DNA of 43,518 bases from Pseudomonadota bacterium (lineage in GTDB: Bacteria > Desulfobacterota > Desulfovibrionia > Desulfovibrionales > Desulfovibrionaceae). A model generated the notes under the pieces. That model worked only from the letters and a program-made list of their open reading frames with translations. It made no database searches and was not told the origin of the DNA. The stretch spans positions 1 through 43,518 of the forward strand of contig JAEWQB010000002.1 in assembly GCA_023460395.1 (NCBI GenBank), read 5' to 3'. A program made the position numbers and the translations under genes. Each line of letters starts with the position of its first letter. The stretch's first letter is position 1. Positions 17,175 to 26,157 of this stretch are shown here, piece by piece.

Positions 17175-18101
17175 TCACAAGGGGTCTTCTGCAATGAGTT
17201 TCCCCACCTTCACTATGAGATTGCGCAACCACGTGTGCCCTGCGTCGTCTTGTGAGCGGGGATGCCATATCAGGCTGTAGGAAAATCCCTCTCCCGCTAC
17301 CGGAGAGGGGAAACAAGACAGCTTGGAGTAATCCGGTAAGGCCCTGGCAAGCCTGTACGGCAAAGTCAGAATCATATCCGTATCGACCATAGCTCTTGCC
17401 GCAACGGCATAATGCGGAATGACCGCCGCGATATGCCGCTGAAGTCCTTGTTGGGATAAGAGTATGTCCACGTCCGTATAACTATGCTCCGAGGTTGAGA
17501 CAATCATATGCGGCAGTGCGAGATACTCTTCCAAGGTCAACCTGCCCTTATCGGCAAGGTCACTTTGGGGACCGGCAAGGCAAATGAACCGATCTGTGTA
17601 GAGAGGCACCGTGCATAGATTCTCATAAGCGGAATCAGGGATGCAAAACCCCATATGGATACTGCCGTTGGTCACCTGCCGGGAAATGGCGTGGTGTTCC
17701 GCCAGAGAGCATATAATCTCCACCCCCGGCGCATTCTGCCGCACGAGCGGAAGCAGCAGAGGGAGGAAGAGGTATGCGCCATAGTCGGAAATGGCCATGT
17801 GGAACGTCCGTTTTATAGAAGCAGGCTCCCATACCTCCGGTCCGTTTATCACTTCCTTCACAGTATACAGTGCCCTTTCGAGCGACGCTTGCAGTTCAAG
17901 CGCTTTTGCCGTGGGCTGTATGCCACGCCGGACTTGAAGAAAAAGCTCATCATTCAGGAGCCTGCGGAGCTGGGCCAGGGCGTGGCTCACCGCGGGCTGG
18001 CTCATGGAAAGCTTTTTCGCCGCTCGTGATACGCTCCGCTCAATCAACAGTTCGTGCAGTATGACGAGTAAATTGAGATTGATGTTTCTTAAAGTATGCA
18101 T
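17175..18101 (-). CDS. LysR-family transcriptional regulator
   Basis: This 308-residue protein has an N-terminal winged helix-turn-helix (about 9-66; SVSRAAKKLSMSQPAVSHALAQLRRLL) and a periplasmic-binding-like effector domain from ~92. It begins NINLNLLVILHELL as in the NodD/LinR-like branch. It is convergent with nifV and divergent from the aldo/keto reductase, with the shared control region at 18102-18244 containing a dyad. By analogy with LysR pairs it probably controls the reductase and itself. The inducer is unknown. No link to nitrogen fixation is evident apart from adjacency. Confidence 0.92.
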   Translation of the reverse strand: MHTLRNINLNLLVILHELLIERSVSRAAKKLSMSQPAVSHALAQLRRLLNDELFLQVRRGIQPTAKALELQASLERALYTVKEVINGPEVWEPASIKRTFHMAISDYGAYLFLPLLLPLVRQNAPGVEIICSLAEHHAISRQVTNGSIHMGFCIPDSAYENLCTVPLYTDRFICLAGPQSDLADKGRLTLEEYLALPHMIVSTSEHSYTDVDILLSQQGLQRHIAAVIPHYAVAARAMVDTDMILTLPYRLARALPDYSKLSCFPSPVAGEGFSYSLIWHPRSQDDAGHTWLRNLIVKVGKLIAEDPL

Positions 18102-18111
18102 TGTTTTTATA

Positions 18112-18129
18112 CCATATATAAAAATATGG
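18112..18129. promoter_or_regulatory. Dyad operator candidate between lysR and aldo/keto reductase
   Basis: CCATAT-N6-ATATGG is a perfect interrupted palindrome in the AT-rich divergent intergenic region, 11 bases upstream of the LysR start. It contains a T-N11-A spacing as LysR boxes do. It is the best candidate for the LysR binding site. Confidence 0.5.
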
Positions 18130-18244
18130 CATTAGTCATTTATAATACGAATAGCTACCTTGCTTACGAAGAGAGCAAACCATTTCAGGCCGTGTGCCGC
18201 TAAGTCTGCGGATAACATGGCGGAAAAACGAGAAACGAGGGTAT

Positions 18245-19240
18245 ATGAAATTCAGGCAACTTGGAAAAACCGGCGAAAGCGTATCCGCTATCGGGCTGGG
18301 GTGCATGGGCATGTCGCATGCCTACGGAAGCAGGGACGACACCGAAAGTGTAGCCACCCTTCATAAGGCGCTGGAGTTGGGCATCAACTTTTGGGACACT
18401 GCTGACTTTTACGGCAACGGCGATAATGAACGCCTTATCGCGAAGGTGTTGAAGGGCAACAGAGATAACGTGTTTCTCGCCACAAAATTTGGATTTCGCT
18501 ATCCCGATTCGGGGAGTTTGTTCGTCAGCGTTGTGGACGGTTCGCCGCAATGGATGCGTAACGCCTTGGAGCAGAGTCTGCGACGTCTGGAAGTAGAATG
18601 CATTGACCTGTACTACCTGCACCGTGTTGACCCTAATGTTCCGGTGGAAGAGTCGGTAGGGGCCATGGCTGACATGGTGAAGGAGGGGAAGATCCGCCAT
18701 ATCGGCCTTTCCGAGGCCTCTGCGGAATCTCTCAGAAGAGCGTCTTCCATACATCCCATAGCCGCTCTTGAGAGCGAGTATTCTTTGCTCACCCGCAATG
18801 TTGAAGAAGACATCTTGCCGAATTTGGCTGAGTTTGGGACGAGCTTAGTGCCGTTTTCCCCCTTGGGGCGAGGGATGTTCACCGAACATTTTGACATTAC
18901 CCAAATGAAGCCCGGAGATGCCAGACTTGAGATGCCACGCTTTCAAGGCAGGCATCTCGCCAATAACAAGAAGCTGATGCGGGAACTTGACGATTTTTCG
19001 TATAGCAAAGGCATAAACACGGTGCAACTTGCCCTTGCATGGCTGTTGTTCAAAGGGGAGAACATCATCCCAATTCCCGGAACAAAGAGGCGGAACTATT
19101 TAGAAATGAATGCGAAAGCGGTGGATGTTGATCTGAGTTTTGACGACGTTGCAGAAATCGAACAGATCATCGCAAGATATCCCGACACTGGAGAGCGATA
19201 CCCGGAGTCGTCATTAAAACTGATTCAAAATGCCCCCTGA
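18245..19240 (+). CDS. Aldo/keto reductase (NADPH-dependent)
   Basis: This 331-residue (alpha/beta)8 barrel oxidoreductase has the AKR tetrad visible as Asp51 and Tyr56 (WDTADFYGNGDNE), Lys81 (LATKFGF) and His126 (YYLHRVDP). It most resembles the YajO/IolS-like AKR group that reduces a variety of aldehydes, and ends with the AKR cofactor-loop region IPIPGTKRRNYL. The ATG at 18245 is chosen because MKFRQLGKTGESVSAIGLG is the family N-terminus and AGGG precedes it; an upstream in-frame ATG at 18194 would add 17 foreign residues. It is likely controlled by the divergent LysR. The substrate is not predictable. Confidence 0.93.
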   Translation: MKFRQLGKTGESVSAIGLGCMGMSHAYGSRDDTESVATLHKALELGINFWDTADFYGNGDNERLIAKVLKGNRDNVFLATKFGFRYPDSGSLFVSVVDGSPQWMRNALEQSLRRLEVECIDLYYLHRVDPNVPVEESVGAMADMVKEGKIRHIGLSEASAESLRRASSIHPIAALESEYSLLTRNVEEDILPNLAEFGTSLVPFSPLGRGMFTEHFDITQMKPGDARLEMPRFQGRHLANNKKLMRELDDFSYSKGINTVQLALAWLLFKGENIIPIPGTKRRNYLEMNAKAVDVDLSFDDVAEIEQIIARYPDTGERYPESSLKLIQNAP

Positions 19241-19533
19241 CCGGCGAGTACCAAAGCCCGCTCAGGCTGTTTGCACAGCTCACCAGTATACCGCATGCGT
19301 ATGCATCTGACGCGCCCCTCTGAAGGCAGAAACGGTCTGCACCATAGGCAACTCTTCGTTGCGCCTGATGGGGAAATGCTGCCCGCTTCACCTGCGGCAA
19401 CGAAACATATTGTTCTTTGCGCAACGGGGATCCTGTGCGATTGTGAGACGAGTCTTCTTTCGTTGTCGTGACGGAGGGACACAAGTAGCGCAGTCATATG
19501 ACTGTGGGAAACATGAGCACAGGAGCGCCTGAA

Positions 19534-19944
19534 ATGAAACGTATACTGCTTACCGCAATTCTTTGCGGCGTGGTGTTGGTAGGGACGTCTGAAAGCAGGG
19601 CACAGCAACACGGTGGATTTGTTGATCCTTCCGCCACGGCAGGTGTCGCGGACAGTGAAAGCGGCGGGTTTGTTGGACCGGGACCAGACGTTACTCCGGC
19701 GGGGGAAGTGCTTGGCATGCGGGATGACGCGCAGGTTGCTCTGCGCGGGTACATTACCCGGCATCTCGGCAAGGACAAGTACCTGTTTCAAGACGATACC
19801 GGAACCGTTCGCGTGGAAATAGACAGAGACAAATGGAAGGGGCAGGTTATCACGCCTAATGACCTTGTGGATATGCAAGGCGAGGTAGATAAGGACTGGA
19901 ATAGTGTGGAAGTGGAGGTCTATAGCATCTCCAAAGCGCGGTAG
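19534..19944 (+). CDS. Periplasmic OB-fold (BOF) stress-tolerance protein, YgiW/YdeI type
   Basis: This 136-residue protein has a signal peptide at residues 1-24 or so (MKRILLTAILCGVVLVG, cleavage after SRA). A Gly/Pro-rich spacer is followed by a bacterial OB-fold with the family signatures ALRGYI, YLFQDDTG, VEID and GEVDKDW. YgiW/YdeI-type BOF proteins are periplasmic and linked to peroxide, cadmium and antimicrobial-peptide tolerance, with an unclear mechanism. The ATG at 19534 is preferred over 19498 since AGGAG lies upstream and it starts the signal peptide. It is a single gene with its own terminator. The preceding 293 bases (19241-19533) show no gene or clear signal. Confidence 0.88.
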   Translation: MKRILLTAILCGVVLVGTSESRAQQHGGFVDPSATAGVADSESGGFVGPGPDVTPAGEVLGMRDDAQVALRGYITRHLGKDKYLFQDDTGTVRVEIDRDKWKGQVITPNDLVDMQGEVDKDWNSVEVEVYSISKAR

Positions 19945-19947
19945 CAC

Positions 19948-19989
19948 AGCGCATTTGCTGGGTGTCACAGAGTGCCAATGCGCTCTTTT
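19948..19989 (+). terminator. Terminator after the BOF gene
   Basis: Perfect 8-base arms AGCGCATT (19948-19955) and AATGCGCT (19977-19984) are followed by CTTTTC, and a further T run comes a few bases later. It lies directly after the stop at 19944. Confidence 0.6.
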
Positions 19990-20120
19990 CCGACTTTTTG
20001 GGTAGTCTTTTCCTTTTTCTGCGGTGTCTTGTCGCTTTTCTTTTCGTGGTGCGTTAGGGTCCGCCTGCATAGAGTATAGAGCACCCGCTGCCGCAGCGAC
20101 TACAGAAATCGGGAGGAGAG

Positions 20121-20633
20121 ATGGATATTGTATATACGCCCATTGGCTATTTTCGCACACCGCATGTGGATGTAAAGGGCATGCCTATTCAGCCCGTGGG
20201 TGCTGACGGCATATTTGGCTCTATCGTGGTGGAAGAACAGTTTGTGCCGGGGCTGGAAGATCTGGACGGGTTTTCCCATGTTATTGTGCTGTATCATCTG
20301 CACGAGATTCGTGGATATGACCTGACGGTTACGCCATTTTTAGACACTCACCCGCACGGAATTTTCGCCACACGTTCGCCCAAAAGACCAAACCCCATAG
20401 GAATTTCCGTGATGCGTCTGCACAATGTGCAGGGGAATACGGTGAATCTGGAATGCGTGGATGTGCTGGACGGGACACCGGTGATTGACATCAAACCCTA
20501 CGTGCCCCGGTTTGACGTGTGGGAAGCCGAGCGTGTGGGGTGGTTTGCGGGAAAAGCGCAAAATGCCACCCACCACCGGAGTGATGGTCGGTTTGCCGCT
20601 GAACAGCTTGCGAGTGATCCGCACGATTCGTAG
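20121..20633 (+). CDS. trmO: TrmO, tRNA (adenine37-N6)-methyltransferase
   Basis: This 170-residue SAM-dependent enzyme (TsaA/YaeB/UPF0066 family) completes m6t6A37 in threonine-type tRNAs. The fold is a small beta-barrel with the signature SPKRPNPIGIS at ~86-96. Other conserved pieces are FSHVIVLYHLHE and VDVLDGTPVIDIKPYVPRFD. GGGAGGAG precedes the ATG. Some family members in metal-reducing and sulfate-reducing bacteria stand alone as here. It is a single gene, terminated by the GC-rich hairpin at 20697. Confidence 0.93.
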   Translation: MDIVYTPIGYFRTPHVDVKGMPIQPVGADGIFGSIVVEEQFVPGLEDLDGFSHVIVLYHLHEIRGYDLTVTPFLDTHPHGIFATRSPKRPNPIGISVMRLHNVQGNTVNLECVDVLDGTPVIDIKPYVPRFDVWEAERVGWFAGKAQNATHHRSDGRFAAEQLASDPHDS

Positions 20634-20696
20634 CTCCGCCGTATTGCGGAGCCATGCTTCGTGGCATTTTATCAGACGTGAAACGCGATGTGCGCC

Positions 20697-20724
20697 GCCC
20701 CCCGTAGAGCTTCTGCGGGGGGGC
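20697..20724. terminator. GC-rich terminator hairpin between trmO and the epimerase gene
   Basis: GCCCCCCGTAGA (20697-20708) pairs with TCTGCGGGGGGGC (20712-20724), allowing a G-T wobble and a bulge. Only a short TTT follows on the plus strand. It stands between convergent genes and could serve both. A smaller CTCCGC/GCGGAG hairpin lies at 20634-20652. Confidence 0.6.
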
Positions 20725-20805
20725 TTTGGGTGCGCTGCGGTGCGTTCGGCAGAGTTCCGTGGCAACCGGAGAGGGCATCGCCACGAAATGCCAGAAGGGC
20801 TAGGG

Positions 20806-21852
20806 CTATCCGGTGGATTTGGCCCATTGTATGGTCCGCTCCAGCCCTTCGCCAAAGTGAACCACGGGGACGAAACCTGTGGCTGCGCGAAATCGTTCCA
20901 CATTGGCCTGTGAATGGTAAATGTCTCCGGCGCGGGGTTCCGCCAGACGCACTGCGCTACCATTGCCTGTTTTTTCCGTTGTAATGCGTGCCAGTTCGGC
21001 AATGGTGATGCTAGAGCCTGTGCCCACGTTGTACACGCCGGAAAGCGGGGAGGTGCCGCCGCCGGGAGCCAGCCCCGCAGCCAGCAGATACGAGTGAACC
21101 ACATCTGAAACATAAATAAAGTCGCGGGTCTGTCCGCCATCGCCAAAAATGGTAAGCGGCTCCCCTGCCACGGCTTGGGTAATGAACTTAGAAACCACGC
21201 CGCTATAGGGACTGGAGGGGTCTTGCCGGGGGCCAAAAATATTAAAAAAGCGCAGAGAGCAGCCAAAACCGCTGTCGCGCATGAGTGCGGAGGAAAGATA
21301 TTTCGCGCGACCATATGGGCTGTTATGAAGAGTGGCGTCTGTGGCGTAGTCCTCCCGTAAAGGCAGTCGGGGGTCGTCTCCGTATTCCGCTGCGGACCCG
21401 GCGAAGGTGAACGACTGTATGCCGAGGGTCAGGGCCTCGTCATGCATTGCCTTGGTGGCGGTATAGTTGGTGGCCATAGTCAATTCCGGGTGATCCATGG
21501 AAAAGGCCACCATAACCACGGCGGCAAGGTGGAAAACGTGGCGCAGGCTCGGTTGCACGGCATGCGCATGGGCGAGTACACCGTGATTTGTTATATCGTG
21601 TTCGATGTAGTGAAATGCGGGATTATGGAAGGCTTCCGCAAGGTTTTCCGCTTCCGCCTTGGGGCGAATGTCCACCCCCACCACGGGGTAGCCCAGCGCG
21701 AGTAAGGCGTCGGTGAGATGGCTTCCTACGAAACCGGCGCAGCCGGTGACGAGGCAGGCGGGGCGCTCCGCCATCTTAGAAGCAAACGAACCAGCCGATG
21801 CGGAGACAGGTGCTCCAGATGAGGCCGGGGAAGATTGGCGTGACATGGACAT
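20806..21852 (-). CDS. NAD-dependent sugar-nucleotide epimerase/dehydratase (UDP-glucose 4-epimerase type)
   Basis: This 348-residue short-chain dehydrogenase has a Rossmann glycine motif TGCAGFVGSHL at ~35-45 and the catalytic Tyr-X3-Lys in NSPYGRAKY. Substrate-side motifs SLRFFNIFGPRQ and DFIYVSDVV follow, typical of GalE/WbpP-like extended SDRs that make sugar nucleotides for surface polysaccharide. The first ~28 residues (Ser/Ala-rich) precede the usual start. The ATG at 21852 has AAGGAA upstream, whereas the frame extending to 22020 has none. It is the last gene of the minus-strand run, 172 bases after proC. The exact substrate is not determined. Confidence 0.9.
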   Translation of the reverse strand: MSMSRQSSPASSGAPVSASAGSFASKMAERPACLVTGCAGFVGSHLTDALLALGYPVVGVDIRPKAEAENLAEAFHNPAFHYIEHDITNHGVLAHAHAVQPSLRHVFHLAAVVMVAFSMDHPELTMATNYTATKAMHDEALTLGIQSFTFAGSAAEYGDDPRLPLREDYATDATLHNSPYGRAKYLSSALMRDSGFGCSLRFFNIFGPRQDPSSPYSGVVSKFITQAVAGEPLTIFGDGGQTRDFIYVSDVVHSYLLAAGLAPGGGTSPLSGVYNVGTGSSITIAELARITTEKTGNGSAVRLAEPRAGDIYHSQANVERFRAATGFVPVVHFGEGLERTIQWAKSTG

Positions 21853-22024
21853 GGGGATTTCCTTTATACGTAGTGATTGGATCACTATAGCAGACAAGAG
21901 CGCTTGCGTGCAAGGAGGTGCGGGGGAGGGGGCGCTGTCCGGGAAAATAAAAGGGGGCGCGGATTCCTGTGGATCCACGCCCCGGCACATATGTATACCC
22001 CCCGTCACTTGGGTAAGCAATGTG

Positions 22025-22822
22025 CTATTTGCTCATCTCCCTGTCGCGTTGGCGGGCAAGGAGAACTGCGTCGATAATGTGACCGCGCACGGCTGTGCGG
22101 TCCAGATGGTTCACAGCGGTAATGGTAACTCCGGCAGGAGAACAAACTTGTTCCCGCAGTACGGAAATATGCTGACCGGACTGCTCCGCCAGCGCCACCG
22201 AGCCTTTGAACAACTGTACCACCATATCTGTCGCGTCCTTTCGTGTAAAGCCTGTGGTAACTGCGGCTTCGATGACGGCCTCCATAAAATGGAACACATA
22301 CGCGGGGCCGCATCCCGCCACAGCGGTAAATGCGCCGAACTTGCTCTCTTCCAGAGCCAGCACGGTGCCTATGCCGCTGAAGAGCGCCTCTATTTCTTCC
22401 CGGCAGGCCGGAAGGAGTGCGGGGTCGTCAAAGCACATGGCGAAAATGCCTTCTCCCACCATGGCGGGAGTGTTGGGCATGCAGCGTACTACGGGGCAGA
22501 TACCGCCGCTGTCTTCGCGCAGTGCCGCCTGTGTGACACCGGCAGCCACACTGATGATGACTTTGTCCGGTGTTAGCTCCGGCGCGATTTCTTGCAAAAC
22601 TTGCGCTACTTGCGCGGGCTTAACCGCCAGCACAATGTAGTCAGCCACGCGGGCCAGTTCTGAGGCGGACACAGCCACGTGCAAGGGCACGTCGCGCTGC
22701 AACTGCTCAAGCTTTGCCGCGCTCCGGTTGTATCCCGCCAGCGAGAGGCCGTCTTTACCGTGTAGTCCTTTGAGGATGGCGGAACCCATGTTCCCGCATC
22801 CAATGCAGCCCAGCGTGCTCAT
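22025..22822 (-). CDS. proC: Pyrroline-5-carboxylate reductase
   Basis: This 265-residue enzyme catalyses the last step of proline synthesis, reducing 1-pyrroline-5-carboxylate with NAD(P)H. The N-terminal nucleotide-binding motif GCIGCGNMGSAIL is at residues 5-17. The family landmarks VRCMPNTPAMVGEG and AVAGCGPAYVFHFMEA are present, with ordinary length. The start codon shares one base with the ndk stop (TAATG), so it is translationally coupled to ndk. Confidence 0.96.
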   Translation of the reverse strand: MSTLGCIGCGNMGSAILKGLHGKDGLSLAGYNRSAAKLEQLQRDVPLHVAVSASELARVADYIVLAVKPAQVAQVLQEIAPELTPDKVIISVAAGVTQAALREDSGGICPVVRCMPNTPAMVGEGIFAMCFDDPALLPACREEIEALFSGIGTVLALEESKFGAFTAVAGCGPAYVFHFMEAVIEAAVTTGFTRKDATDMVVQLFKGSVALAEQSGQHISVLREQVCSPAGVTITAVNHLDRTAVRGHIIDAVLLARQRDREMSK

Positions 22823-23241
22823 TAGCCGGTAATCTCCAGCGCGTTGAAAAAGTAGCCAATTTCAAACGCAGCGGTTTCGGGAGCGTCGGAACCATGCACG
22901 GAATTCGCTTCAAGGCTTTCAGCAAATTCTTTACGCAGGGTGCCCTCAGCGGCGTTCGCCGGGTTGGTGGCTCCCATGAGTTCACGGTAACGCGCAATGG
23001 CGTCCTCACCTTCCAATACGGAGCAGACTACCGGGCCGGAACACATGAATTCCGTAAGGCTGCCGAAGAAGGGGCGCTCTTTGTGCACGTGGTAAAAGCC
23101 TTCTGCCTGTTCGCGGGTCATGTGGATCTTTTTCATTGCGACTATCCGCAGACCCGACTCCTGAATACGGGCAAGAATTTTGCCTTCCAGATTCCGTTTT
23201 ACCGCATCGGGTTTAACGATTGAAAACGTTTGTTGCAACAT
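22822..23241 (-). CDS. ndk: Nucleoside diphosphate kinase
   Basis: This 139-residue enzyme transfers the gamma-phosphate of ATP to nucleoside diphosphates. Motifs FSIVKPDAV near the N-terminus and the phospho-histidine His116 in ANSVHGSDAPE are intact. The ATG at 23241 gives the usual family length with GAGAGGA nine bases upstream. Earlier in-frame starts at 23250 and 23259 would put the ribosome site too close or lack one. It overlaps proC by one base. Confidence 0.97.
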   Translation of the reverse strand: MLQQTFSIVKPDAVKRNLEGKILARIQESGLRIVAMKKIHMTREQAEGFYHVHKERPFFGSLTEFMCSGPVVCSVLEGEDAIARYRELMGATNPANAAEGTLRKEFAESLEANSVHGSDAPETAAFEIGYFFNALEITG

Positions 23242-23311
23242 GACAGACATTCCTCTCAATGTGTACTTTTTTCACTATGCCGAAGGGGCAACTCCTCCGG
23301 CGGGCCACAGA

Positions 23312-24718
23312 TTATTCAGAAAGCAGGGAGTGGACAGTCACCACGTTTACTTTGCGGTTACGCGAGGCTTCCCACTGCCTGAGTGCTGCGAGGGTTTCTG
23401 GATAGGGGTGACCTATCACGATGGCTTTACCCGAAGACAGGGCAATGCGTTCCCCTTTTTCCAGTTGGTGCACGATGCTGGGGACATCGCGGATAACGTC
23501 TATGAACACGTTGCGCCGGTGTGCTTCCATACCGCGCTGCTGTGCTTCCGCGAACATAACGGACTTGGGGTGCGTCCAACTGTCGAGTATGAAGAGGTTG
23601 TGCTGCTGCAATTCGCTCAGCACGGCCCCCACTGCCGCCCGGTTCTGGGTAAAGCGAGAACCCATGTGGTTGTTTATTCCCACGGCTTCGGGGACCATCT
23701 TAAGGTTTTCCGCAAGGATTGTGCGGATTTGATCCGCGGTCATCTGTACGAAAAGAGCACCCGGACCGGGCTGCGCTTCCGGGTAGGCCATGGGTTCCAT
23801 GGGCTGGTGAACAAGAATCTCTTCCCCGCGCTTGCTGCCGATTTCCGCCACGCGGCGGGTGTGGGTGGCATGAGGCCAGATGGCGAAGGTGACAGGATAG
23901 GAAAGCTGGGCCAGCGTGTTCGCCGCCTGCACGTTTTCACCAAGGTCGTCAATGACAACAGCCATGCGCGGAAGGGACGGTGCCCCTGTCTGCTGGCCTT
24001 TCGACTGGTCTTTTGACTGATCTTTTGACTGATCTGGCAGTCGGGCTGTCCCCTGATCGGGCGTGCCGCTCACTGGCTGACCGGGCTGCGAAAGAGCCGG
24101 GGAGGTGGCTTGGGGCTGACCGGAACCGGCTGGCAACTCTTCCGGCGTTGTGCGCGGGGAATTGCCGGTGTTTTGCATCGGTTCTCCGCCGTCTTGCTCC
24201 TCGCGTTGAGACAGTTCCGGTTGGTCCTTCGAGAGGGTCAGGGCGATGTCATGGGTGACAACCCCGCTGGTGGTGATAAAATAATGGGTGTCCGACTCTT
24301 TTGCCAGCAGGGCGTCCGGTGCCCAACGATTCAGTGCGGCGGTGATCGTGGTTGCGAATTCCTGCTGGTCGGGGACCGTAATGCGCAATATCTGGAAGTG
24401 ATATTCTTGTCCCTGCTCCGCGCGGGTTTCCACCGCTTCCAGCCGGATAGCCCGTTGGTCCAGCGTCATGTGGGCCAGTGTTTGCAACAGGGCGTAATCG
24501 ATTTTTTTCACGCCTTGCTCCAGAGGCGCGTCCAGTGCCTCCTCATAGGGAAGGCTGGTGGCGTTCACTCGCTCCCTCACCGTGGAGGTGGTGTCGGGGG
24601 AGCGGAGCAGCGCGTAAACAAAGACAATGCTGAAAAGCAGGCAACATACTGCGCACAGGATAAGTAGTACGCGGCGGGGCATGGTGATATTTTTGGGGAG
24701 GCGGGAAAAAAGGGGCAT
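23312..24718 (-). CDS. Divergent polysaccharide deacetylase (YibQ type), membrane-anchored
   Basis: This 468-residue protein has an N-terminal transmembrane segment at ~15-37 (VLLILCAVCCLLFSIVFVYA) and a periplasmic stalk. A Gln/Pro/Ser/Thr-rich linker includes three tandem DQSK units. From about residue 250 (MAVVIDDLGENVQAANTL) comes the divergent deacetylase barrel with VTFAIWPHATHT, GEEILVHQPMEP and GINNHMGSRFTQ. The fold is related to NodB deacetylases and the protein is often encoded beside envC and ctpA, as here, suggesting a cell-wall role. Enzyme activity of this family is not well established. The start is uncertain: no ribosome site precedes 24718, and an internal ATG at 24682 is possible. 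A strong terminator lies just upstream. Confidence 0.9.
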   Translation of the reverse strand: MPLFSRLPKNITMPRRVLLILCAVCCLLFSIVFVYALLRSPDTTSTVRERVNATSLPYEEALDAPLEQGVKKIDYALLQTLAHMTLDQRAIRLEAVETRAEQGQEYHFQILRITVPDQQEFATTITAALNRWAPDALLAKESDTHYFITTSGVVTHDIALTLSKDQPELSQREEQDGGEPMQNTGNSPRTTPEELPAGSGQPQATSPALSQPGQPVSGTPDQGTARLPDQSKDQSKDQSKGQQTGAPSLPRMAVVIDDLGENVQAANTLAQLSYPVTFAIWPHATHTRRVAEIGSKRGEEILVHQPMEPMAYPEAQPGPGALFVQMTADQIRTILAENLKMVPEAVGINNHMGSRFTQNRAAVGAVLSELQQHNLFILDSWTHPKSVMFAEAQQRGMEAHRRNVFIDVIRDVPSIVHQLEKGERIALSSGKAIVIGHPYPETLAALRQWEASRNRKVNVVTVHSLLSE

Positions 24719-24751
24719 GTGGCAGCAGCGTCCGTCGTGTGGCAGAGGGAG

Positions 24752-24789
24752 AAAAAACCCTTCCGGGGCGAGGGAAACGCCCCGGAAGG
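24752..24789 (-). terminator. Strong rho-independent terminator after ctpA
   Basis: Perfect 12-base arms (CGCCCCGGAAGG and CCTTCCGGGGCG on the two sides of a 7-base loop) are followed on the minus strand by six Ts. It sits between the ctpA stop at 24833 and the deacetylase start, splitting what would otherwise look like one operon. Confidence 0.9.
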
Positions 24790-24832
24790 TGGTCAGTATA
24801 AGGTATGCCGCAGGCTCGCTAAGGCGTGCCCT

Positions 24833-26128
24833 TTAGTGGATGGTTTGAATGCGCGGCAGCGAATGGGCCAGTTGCAGGGCAAGGCGCAATTGGTTGTCGC
24901 GATCCAGTGCCTCCTGCGCCTCTTTGCTGCGCTTGAAGCCGTCTTTGGGCGCGGTGCCGTGCGGATCGTCAGCAGCCGGATTTTCTAAATGCCCGTTAAG
25001 GTCTTTTTCCCGCAGGAAACGGCGGGGTTTGCCGTCTTCCTCGCGCGGCGGCTCAAACGGCAGCACGATATCGGGCTGAATGCCTTCCGCCTGAATGGAG
25101 GTTCCATTGGGCGTGTAATAGCGGGCGATGGTCAGTTTTACCGCTCCGCCGTCATTCAGGGGAATAATGTTCTGCACGGAGCCTTTGCCAAAGCTACGCT
25201 CACCCACCAGCAGCGCGCGTTTTTGGTCACGCAGGGCACCTGCCACAATTTCCGAGGCAGAGGCGGAGCCAGCGTTGATAAGCACTACCATGGGAACGGT
25301 GATGTCCGAATCTTGCGGACGCGCGGTAAAGTCCCGGCTTTCTTCGCCGCGTCCGCGAATGGACACCACGGTGCCTTCGTTAAGGAAAGCGTCCGCCACG
25401 CTGACGGACTGGTCAAGCAGTCCGCCGGGATTGTCGCGTAGATCTAAAATGATGCCTTGGAGAGTATGTTTTTTGGTATATTCTCCAATTTTTTCATATA
25501 ATTCGTCGGTAGTGCGCTCGGAGAAGCGGACCACCCGAACCCACAGGAATCCGTCATCCAGCACCCGTGTTTTTACACTGATAAGCGGAATAGTATCCCG
25601 TGTAATGGTAACTTCTTTGGGTTCTTTGTCGTTTTTGGAGAGAACGGTCAGGGTAACGGAAGAACCTTTGGGGCCTTTGATTTTGGAGACGGCTTTGCTG
25701 AGCGAGATGTCCTGCGTGGCAACGCCGTCCACTTCCAGAATCAGGTCGCCACTGAGCATGCCCGCTTTCCATGCGGGTGTGTCTTCAATGGGCGCCACGA
25801 CTTTAAGGATACCGTTTTCGTCCTGCGTGATTTCAATGCCGATACCGAAAAATTCGCCGGAAGTTGCCTCCTGCATGTCCTTATATTCCTGCGGATCAAG
25901 GAAGCTGGAGTGCGGGTCTAGCGATTGGAGCATGCCCTGAATGGCACCGTCCATCAGATCTTTGCGGCTGACATCATTAACGTAGAAGCGTTCTACCATG
26001 TCCAGTATCTGGCTAAAACGCTTAAGCGAATCAAACTTGCTCTGCTCCTCCCGGGCAAGACCGGGCACAGTGGAAAAGGCGAGAAACGCCAGAGTGACAG
26101 CGGAAGCCACCCACATGGTAATACGCAT
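24833..26128 (-). CDS. ctpA: Carboxy-terminal processing protease (S41 family)
   Basis: This 431-residue periplasmic serine protease has a signal peptide at ~1-25 (MRITMWVASAVTLAFLAF, cleavage near GLA). A PDZ domain lies at ~85-170 (GIGIEITQDENG, AGMLSGDLILEVDG). The S41 catalytic core has Ser in INAGSASASEIVAGAL and Lys in SFGKGSVQ. Such proteases trim or degrade envelope proteins, including peptidoglycan hydrolases, and the adjacent envC makes a wall-remodelling role likely. The ATG at 26128 has GGAGG upstream and starts the signal peptide; the longer frame to 26179 overlaps envC. It begins 29 bases after envC. Confidence 0.95.
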   Translation of the reverse strand: MRITMWVASAVTLAFLAFSTVPGLAREEQSKFDSLKRFSQILDMVERFYVNDVSRKDLMDGAIQGMLQSLDPHSSFLDPQEYKDMQEATSGEFFGIGIEITQDENGILKVVAPIEDTPAWKAGMLSGDLILEVDGVATQDISLSKAVSKIKGPKGSSVTLTVLSKNDKEPKEVTITRDTIPLISVKTRVLDDGFLWVRVVRFSERTTDELYEKIGEYTKKHTLQGIILDLRDNPGGLLDQSVSVADAFLNEGTVVSIRGRGEESRDFTARPQDSDITVPMVVLINAGSASASEIVAGALRDQKRALLVGERSFGKGSVQNIIPLNDGGAVKLTIARYYTPNGTSIQAEGIQPDIVLPFEPPREEDGKPRRFLREKDLNGHLENPAADDPHGTAPKDGFKRSKEAQEALDRDNQLRLALQLAHSLPRIQTIH

Positions 26129-26157
26129 TACAGATCCTCCGAGAGACCGTATCCTAT

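Noticed and set aside
19225..20160. 311-codon minus-strand frame opposite the BOF and trmO genes
   Set aside because: It is antisense to two recognisable genes on the plus strand, with a low-complexity translation and no ribosome site.
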